From the NCBI GenBank assembly GCA_032622095.1, contig CP136061.1:121654754-121718753 (forward strand): a DNA stretch of 64,000 bases. Direction: 5' to 3'. The notes beneath the pieces were generated by a model. That model did no database searches. It had not been told where the DNA came from and saw only the letters and a program-made list of their open reading frames with translations. The stretch's first letter is position 1; every line of letters begins with the position of its first letter. The stretch is from Siphonodentalium dalli. Taxonomy: Eukaryota > Mollusca > Scaphopoda > Gadilida > Siphonodentaliidae. A program made the position numbers and the translations under genes. Shown piece after piece: positions 57,301-64,000 of this stretch.

Positions 57301-57700
57301 TTTTGGGCGGTGATACAGTAATGGCTTCCGTCCGTCGGTTCGCCAGTACCAACTTTGGAGCTCTATCTCAGTCATCAAAGGTTACAATTCAATGATATTC
57401 AGTATACTTTTGAACCATCATGGGGGAGGGATATCGACATGGAACTGGTTGCGTCCATTAATTTGTTAAAGTTATGGCTTGAGTTAAAATGCATCTGTCC
57501 CAAATTTGGATTGCTGTATCTCAGTTAGCGTTGGTCACGTTTGAATGATCTTTAGTATGATCTGCCCGGAACAATACCAACATGTAGCAGATTTTGTCCA
57601 ATGATTTCTTCTGAAGTTATGCCTCTCATAGAGTGCAAAATTCATCCATCCATATGTATATCCACCGTCTTACAGATATAATGTGAATGATCTTTGGAAT
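57301..57700. other. Dispersed-repeat-like segment with a diverged 125-bp pair
   Basis: CTATCTCAGTCATCAAAGGTTACAATTCAATGATATTCAGTATA at 57361 (given as a landmark only) resembles the stretch starting GTATCTCAGTTAGCGTTGGTC at 57517. The general wording (GGCTTCCGTCCGTCGG, CTGTCCCAAATTTGGATTG) is that of abundant mollusc dispersed repeats. Confidence 0.4.
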
Positions 57701-59069
57701 AGTCATGAACTATACACGTGGATGAAAGATGTCCGCATGCAAGTTTTGTTCAATAACATTAGTTTCTAACCAGTATCTATATAGTTGAATTTCGTTGAAT
57801 CCTACTTTAGGTTGGAAATTCCCAACAGCATGAAACAAGGAGGAAACAGTTTGAAAATTCCAACCCAATGGGTTGCAATGGAATTTGCCTGACTTGGATT
57901 TTTTGTCTGGGTCAAGTTGGACACTCCCATCCCACAATTAACCATTTCTATACTAAATGGATTCGCCCATGCACTCAGTTATAAAAGTCTATATTGGAGT
58001 GATCTATTGTTCATTCGGAGGGATGTTAAGGTGGTAAAAGCAGACGACAGAAATAAAAGTGCTGAAGAAGTCCTATTTATTGAGGGAAATGTTTAGATAA
58101 TGAGTTCAACAATCGTTTGTTGAACTTATTATCTGAACATTTCCTATGGGATAGTTCCTCATCTGTATTTGTTTAGTATAGAAAGAGTTAGTGGAGACCA
58201 TCTGGCCCATTCCCTGGTTATATAGTGACCGCGCTGGAGCAATCAGCGTGGTGTTCATTTCACCCAAACCTTGGGTGTTTATTTCACACCACTTTCTGGG
58301 ATAACCTGTGTGTCGACTGAGAACATGCGTGCCAATTGAGGAGAACACGCGAAGGATTTGTGTAAATGTTAGCCCAAACGACATTTCGAAGTAACGACTG
58401 CTTTGTTGTTTATTTCGAGGAATAATACCGCATCATATGAATTCAGCCCAAATATATTGACAGGTGTCAAGGGTCTAACTCTATACTGAGCAATAAAAAA
58501 CTAATATAATAAATACCGAGTATATTTAATTTTAACGCCAATGGGTCGTTTATGTGCGTTTAAGAGTGTATTTATGCTTAAAGCAAAGTGAAATAACGAT
58601 CTTAAAATGAATTGGCCGGTATATTTTATTAGTTATCAGGGTTACCAGGGTCGTAGTTGCATAAATTACAATATATTTTTATGCTAAGATAATTGCGTGG
58701 TAATTTGTTTGTTAATGGATTGATCGGTGATCATGTTAACACAAATCCCATATATGGAAAGTGACTTGCGCATGCGCAAAACAGATACAATGGTCTAATT
58801 TCAATGCCGATGACAATCGAAGCCGAGGCGATGTGCATTTTAATTCTTTCATTACGACTGTTTTGGCGTCCTAATCTATTAAAATATTCTTCTATATCTT
58901 GGAAGGTGTTCTGGAAGGATTATTTCAATATGTGTATATCGGATTAACCTTCCAAAAAGATGAGTTTGACGCCTGTATTTCTTGGCATGAATATTAACGA
59001 GCGCTCGTCTGCAAGTAGGTCATCTGGATTCGGAATTGGCGTGTTTTTGTGAAAATGTCAAATTCAATT
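57701..59069. other. Non-coding, one small hairpin
   Basis: A 60-base hairpin at 58084-58143 (GAAATGTTTAGATAATGAGTTCAAC and its near complement). Nothing else recognised. Confidence 0.4.
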
Positions 59070-59390
59070 TCTTCCATCTAAAACATAATTACGCGCTGGA
59101 CTCGGTCATTTTAGGAACATATATGTATCACACGCACATACACCAAGTCTCAGCCTAAAAGTTTGAAAAATGACAGTTTTATCGACATAAATCGATGTTA
59201 ATGGTAAATTCAAATTTCCATGTTAAATTTTATCATTGAAAAAAATTCATTTCTTCCATCTAAAACATAATTGCGTGCTGTACTCTGTATTTTTACGAAT
59301 ATGTAGCTATCCCACCAACACACTCCAAGTCTCAGCTTAAAATTTTGAAAAATGACAGTTTTATCGACATAAATCAATTTTAATGCCAAT
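59070..59390. repeat. Diverged tandem pair of about 180 bp
   Basis: TTCTTCCATCTAAAACATAAT occurs at 59069 and 59250. Each is followed by AAGTCTCAGC and GAAAAATGACAGTTTTATCG. Confidence 0.85.
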
Positions 59391-59547
59391 AAATTGAATA
59401 ATGGCAAATGGAGTGTTAAATAAATTTTAGGCCAATTAGGGCCCTGCGAATGTTTTCTGACCTGTTCTATATTGGTCACTAGAGTTCATATTTGACCGGT
59501 TACACCTGATAATTATGCGACAGTATAGTCGCGTTACTTTATAGGTC

Positions 59548-60560
59548 AACATTGGTCATTATCACCTGACAAATTTATTTTGGTCTATCGTATCAACCCC
59601 TATTTTCTCCCGCGCGTAGCCTGACTACCGCTATTCTCAAAGTAATTGACCAGAAAAACGGGGGGGATACCCCGGTCATGACCACGGTGATACCGGTAAT
59701 AAACGGTAGCTGTATCGAGGCGGTCATGGCAGTGGAATTACGGTATTGGGCGATGATACCGCGGTCTTTTAGTGGGCACCGCATTAATTTTTTTGAATAC
59801 CGCAGTGATTTTCATGGAACACTTTGAGGGGAGGTATTTACTCCCACATATGTTAACAAGCGGTATAAGTACCGCGGTATTGGAGGATACCGCGGTATAG
59901 TACCGCAGTATTAACGGGGTGACACCACGTTGCTGGTGGTCAATTACTTTAAGTATAGCGGTAAGTGTCAACATTGGTCATTATCGCTCCACTAATTTGT
60001 ATCGTTTCATCGGTATGAATTCCATATCCAATTATCCACATATATATATAACCAACCCAACCTCTAATCCCGGTCCAATTTATTTATTTCTTTCATCGGT
60101 ATATTCACGTAACGTAATATTTTATCACGTGATATTTGTACTTATATGTCTATGGTATTACTATAGTATACTGTATACGTATATCAATTGCTATTCCTAT
60201 CTATATAATCCTGGTGCCATCTATAGAGATAGATAATTTCAGACTCCCCCCCCCCCCCCATTTTACATCATTGCTGCTTTAGTACAGTCGCGATGCAACA
60301 TCGCTCCACTAATTTATGTCAGTTCTTCATCGGTACAAACCACTTTTTCTCCGAGTCCATATAACCAACCCAACATCTTATAGATGACTATTCTGGCACT
60401 ATATAGAGATGACTAAGATTCTGACACCCCCCTATTTTATAGCCATGTTGCAACAGTAGAGTTCAGATGCATATTATGTCAACATCGGTCGTTATCGCTC
60501 TACAAATTTATATCGGTTCAACCCTTAGTTCCCTGTATCGCCCACCCCTCCCTCAGTTTA
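59548..60560. repeat. Diverged repeat units around GTCAACATTGGTCATTATCG
   Basis: The phrase occurs at about 59548, 59967 and 60478 (GTCAACATCGGTCGTTATCG), with a shortened copy near 60290 (ACATCGCTCCACTAATTTATG). Each is followed by TATCGGTTC/TTCATCGG words and a CACCCCCC-type run. The MITE at 59625-59963 sits in the first unit. The C12 run is at 60247-60258. Confidence 0.65.
59625..59963. mobile_element. 339-bp TA-flanked inverted-repeat element rich in CCGCGGTAT
   Basis: Ends TACCGCTATTCTCAAAGTAA (left) and their near complement (right, to 59963), with TA at both edges. The interior has CCGCGGTAT palindromes at about 59758, 59872 and 59890. The inner terminal word AAAGTAATTGACCA is shared with the TACAGTAATG elements at 60.8-62.9 kb, so both may use the same Tc1/mariner-like machinery. 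Confidence 0.75.
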
Positions 60561-60575
60561 TTTTTTCAGTTGTAT

Positions 60576-62911
60576 TATAGTCTCATTACGTACACATTTT
60601 ATCTTTTCTAACTTTTGCTTCAACGCGTTGAGTTCCGCTGCAGACAATATAAAACTGACAACATTTTGAAATGTAAGCAGGCTTCAAACTCATCTTATCC
60701 AAGAAAAACTCTGGTTACATAAGAAATTTGTGTATAAGGTGTACGCGCATTTGTCGCGTTAAAAACAAAAGGTCCCAAGGTCCCAAGTCAAGGTCCAAAT
60801 CCCCAACACACTGATGTGAGGTTTAACTCCATCTACATACAGTAATGTCCAAAGTAATTGATCACTTAACCACAGCAAAATAATGGGTATTTTTTCATGA
60901 TTTTAAATCCTGAAAAATTACCCAAAATTCTGCTGTGGTTAAGTGGTCAATTACTTTGGGCATTACTGTAACCAATATAAGGATTTGAGGTGTAATAATA
61001 ACTCAATCCTCATACAGTAATGTCCAAAGTAATCGACCACTTAACCACAGCATAATTATTGGTAATTTGTCAGGATTTTAAATGCTGAAAAAATACCCAT
61101 AATTCTGCTGTGGTTAAGTGGTCAATTACTTTGGGCATTACTGTAACCAATATAAGGATTTGAGGTGTAATGATAACTCAATCCTCATACAGTAATGTAC
61201 AAAGTAATTGACCACAGCTGAATAATGGGTAATTTGTCAGGATTTTAAATGCTGAACAATTACCAATAATTCTGATGTGGTTAAGTGGTCAATTACTTTG
61301 GGCATTACTGTAACCAATATAAGGATGTGAGGTTTAATGAGAACTCCATCCACATAACTATAGTCTCATTACGTACACATTTTATCTTTTCTAACTTTTG
61401 CTTCAACGCGTTGAGTTCCGCTGCAGACAATATAAAACTGACAACATTTTGAAATGTAAGCAGGCTTCAAACTCATCTTATCCAAGAAAAACTCTGGTTA
61501 CATAAGAAATTTGTGTATAAGGTGTACGCGCATTTGTCGCGTTAAAAACAAAAGGTCCCAAGTCAAGGTCCAAATCCCCAACACACTGATGTGAGGTTTA
61601 ACTCCATCTACATACAGTAATGTCCAAAGTAATTGATCACTTAACCACAGCAAAATAATGGGTATTTTTTCATGATTTTAAATCCTGAAAAATTACCCAA
61701 AATTCTGCTGTGGTTAAGTGGTCAATTACTTTGGGCATTACTGTAACCAATATAAGGATTTGAGGTGTAATAATAACTCAATCCTCATACAGTAATGTCC
61801 AAAGTAATCGACCACTTAACCACAGCATAATTATTGGTAATTTGTCAGGATTTTAAATGCTGAAAAAATACCCTAGATTCTGCTGTGGTTAAGTGGTCAA
61901 TTACTTTGGGCATTACTGTAACCAATATAAGGATTTGAGGTGTAATGATAACTCAATCCTCATACAGTAATGTACAAAGTAATTGACCACAGCTGAATAA
62001 TGGGTAATTTGTCGGGATTTTAAATGCTGAAAAATTACCAATAATTTTGATGTGGTTAAGTGGTCAATTACTTTGGGCATTACTGTAACCAATATAAGGA
62101 TGTGAGGTTTAATGAGAACTCCATCCACATAACTATAGTCTCATTACGTACACATTTTATCTTTTCTAACTTTTGCTTCAACGCGTTGAGTTCCGCTGCA
62201 GACAATATAAAACTGACAACATTTTGAAATGTAAGCAGGCTTCAAACTCATCTTATCCAAGAAAAACTCTGGTTACATAAGAAATTTGTGTATAAGGTGT
62301 ACGCGCATTTGTCGCGTTAAAAACAAAAGGTCCCAAGTCAAGGTCCAAATCCCCAACACACTGATGTGAGGTTTAACTCCATCTACATACAGTAATGTCC
62401 AAAGTAATTGATCACTTAACCACAGCAAAATAATGGGTATTTTTTCATGATTTTAAATCCTGAAAAATTACCCAAAATTCTGCTGTGGTTAAGTGGTCAA
62501 TTACTTTGGGCATTACTGTAACCAATATAAGGATTTGAGGTGTAATAATAACTCAATCCTCATACAGTAATGTCCAAAGTAATCGACCACTTAACCACAG
62601 CATAATTATTGGTAATTTGTCAGGATTTTAAATGCTGAAAAAATACCCATAATTCTGCTGTGGTTAAGTGGTCAATTACTTTGGGCATTACTGTAACCAA
62701 TATAAGGATTTGAGGTGTAATGATAACTCAATCCTCATACAGTAATGTACAAAGTAATTGACCACAGCTGAATAATGGGTAATTTGTCAGGATTTTAAAT
62801 GCTGAAAAATTACCAATAATTCTGATGTGGTTAAGTGGTCAATTACTTTGGGCATTACTGTAACCAATATAAGGATGTGAGGTTTAATGAGAACTCCATC
62901 CACATAACTAA
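60576..62911. repeat. Three-level tandem array of a small transposon
   Basis: Three large units of about 775-783 bases begin at 60576, 61359 and 62134 (TATAGTCTCATTACGTAC). The first is longer by a duplicated GTCCCAAGG near 60771. Each contains three TA-flanked inverted-repeat elements of 125-133 bases at exact 175-base steps (60838-60970, 61013-61145, 61188-61312 in the first), separated by a 42-base spacer ACCAATATAAGGATTTGAGG... Element ends read TACAGTAATGTCCAAAGTAA. The last large unit ends near 62911. Confidence 0.95.
60838..60970. mobile_element. TACAGTAATG element, 133 bp (representative copy)
   Basis: About 40-base inverted termini (CAGTAATGTCCAAAGTAAT, then GACCACTTAACCACAGCA-type sequence) flanked by TA, with a short core containing TTTTAAATCCTGAAAAATT. 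No coding capacity; this is typical of a Tc1/mariner-derived MITE. Nine copies in the array plus a half copy at 49514. Confidence 0.85.
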
Positions 62912-64000
62912 TAAATATGTGTGAAAATTAAACCAAAAAAAATAAATTCCATGATGGCGTCCAATATGGACTGCCTAATTCTGCTCCAAAACATGTATAT
63001 TGAATATATGGTTGTTTATTGGGGGAAACTGATTATTTCAATGATATTTTCATTAACTGCATGGGATCCAAAACCCGACTTACGGGAGTTCGCTTCGTGC
63101 ACGACTGTATCTTAAGCATATGTGCATATTTAATGAGCCAACAATTGCAATCCAAATAGAGAAGATTGGCACGTCGACCCTGCGCATAGACATCATTGAT
63201 GATCTCTATGGGAATCAAAATTGACATTTAATAGACAATTTCGATTAACCGCAATAATCTCTAATTATGATTAAGCCCAATGAGAATGCAATAAGACATT
63301 TCTTATTACCCTTAACCACAATTACTTCCCATTGCACTTTAACACAATTAATATCTCTCCCCCCCCCCCCAACAGCTTATCAATACCACTCAGGACAGTG
63401 GGTGTTTTTCGTCAATTAATTGAATTTCTTGTTAGTGACCATAAATCTATACCTTCGGTTTTGCCGAATAACCGAACAAATGTTGTCAACTGTTTCCACG
63501 TTTATTCTCACTTATACCGTGTTTATATCCGTTTTATCCTATTTGTTGTTGTGTATTGCATTACTTTGATAAAGTCTGCGCTTGTGTTATTCTCACAAAA
63601 GGTAATGCGTGTTTACATTTCACAATTCCGCCTTACAGTCTGCGAGTGCGACGGAAAAAATTTCCACATGTCCGAGCGCCATTGGCATTGATTCCTTAAA
63701 TACGAGACTATTTAATCGAATGAGGTCAAATATTCGCATATAACTTGACTCATATGTTATTCTGCACAATTCTGGCCAGTGCCGACTTTCATTTCGCATT
63801 ACTTTCGTTTTTATCGAAATATAACCGTTTTCTATGGAGATTCCCATGTAAATTTGTTCAACCAAAAAAATTCATAGTTTTGCCAATTTCAAGCTAGTTT
63901 AATACTTTATAGCATGGTCAGGGCATAATCTGGCCTATCGAGTGATGGTAGACGTTCCTTCAGTGTGCACAACAAATATTTGGTCCCAACGAAGCAGGCT
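62912..64000. other. No recognisable feature (about 1.1 kb)
   Basis: Contains GATGGCGTCCAATATGG (62953), a word shared with the foldback/11.5-kb element repeats, and a C12 run near 63359. A 119-codon frame at 63332-63691 begins in that run and shows no domain. Confidence 0.4.

Overview
This is a gene-poor, repeat-dominated stretch of animal nuclear DNA. The organism is most likely a lophotrochozoan, and a bivalve or other mollusc is my best guess. I infer this from spliced exons with GT..AG sites, the mix of mobile elements (Ngaro/DIRS-type tyrosine-recombinase retroelement, LINE tail, foldback elements, many small TA-flanked inverted-repeat elements), the molluscan-looking GACCTTGACCTT repeats and the AT-rich background. 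No rRNA, tRNA, CRISPR or bacterial-style operon is visible.

Layout. 1-2220 is the end of a 353-bp satellite array in minus orientation. 2456-3121 (-) is one well-bounded exon of a PHD-finger plus OTU/vertnin-like protease gene. 3245-5518 is a large palindromic foldback element with another palindrome nested in it. 5.6-6.7 kb and 15.8-16.7 kb hold related hairpin elements. 7640-8029 is a TA-flanked inverted-repeat element. 8182-14721 is a complete 6.54-kb element with 1,233-bp terminal inverted repeats and a perfect 6-bp target duplication (CACCGT); its only convincing gene encodes a protein with two PC4-like ssDNA-binding domains. 15001-15770 is an unusual element built of CCGAAT words. About 19.03-29.49 kb is the same 353-bp satellite in plus orientation, about 30 monomers organised in nested higher-order repeats. 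Its first, divergent monomer keeps an open reading frame that runs out of the array to a splice donor.

29.5-33.4 kb holds microsatellites, hairpins and minisatellites. 33.4-35.3 kb and 47.3-48.3 kb are the two ends of a decayed Ngaro/DIRS-like element (Gag-like, N-terminal RT-like, tyrosine recombinase). Between them sits an 11.5-kb element (35741-47248) with about 1.25-kb terminal inverted repeats. It carries a broken gene of roughly 1,500 codons whose C-terminal third has motifs in the order VFDG / ADT / GCD, as in FEN/XPG-type PIN nucleases. The right arm of this element is itself split by about 3.2 kb of other DNA.

48.3-64 kb contains a 5'-truncated LINE 3' end (51365-52330, minus), a duplicated 3'-terminal-exon-like segment (52.65 and 56.18 kb), a degenerate TGGGTCCATGG-type minisatellite, a complex GAT repeat, and at 60576-62911 a three-level tandem array built from a TA-flanked small transposon. 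Host genes contribute little here: the PHD/OTU exon and two weaker exon candidates. Most of the sequence records serial insertion, inversion and tandem amplification of mobile DNA.
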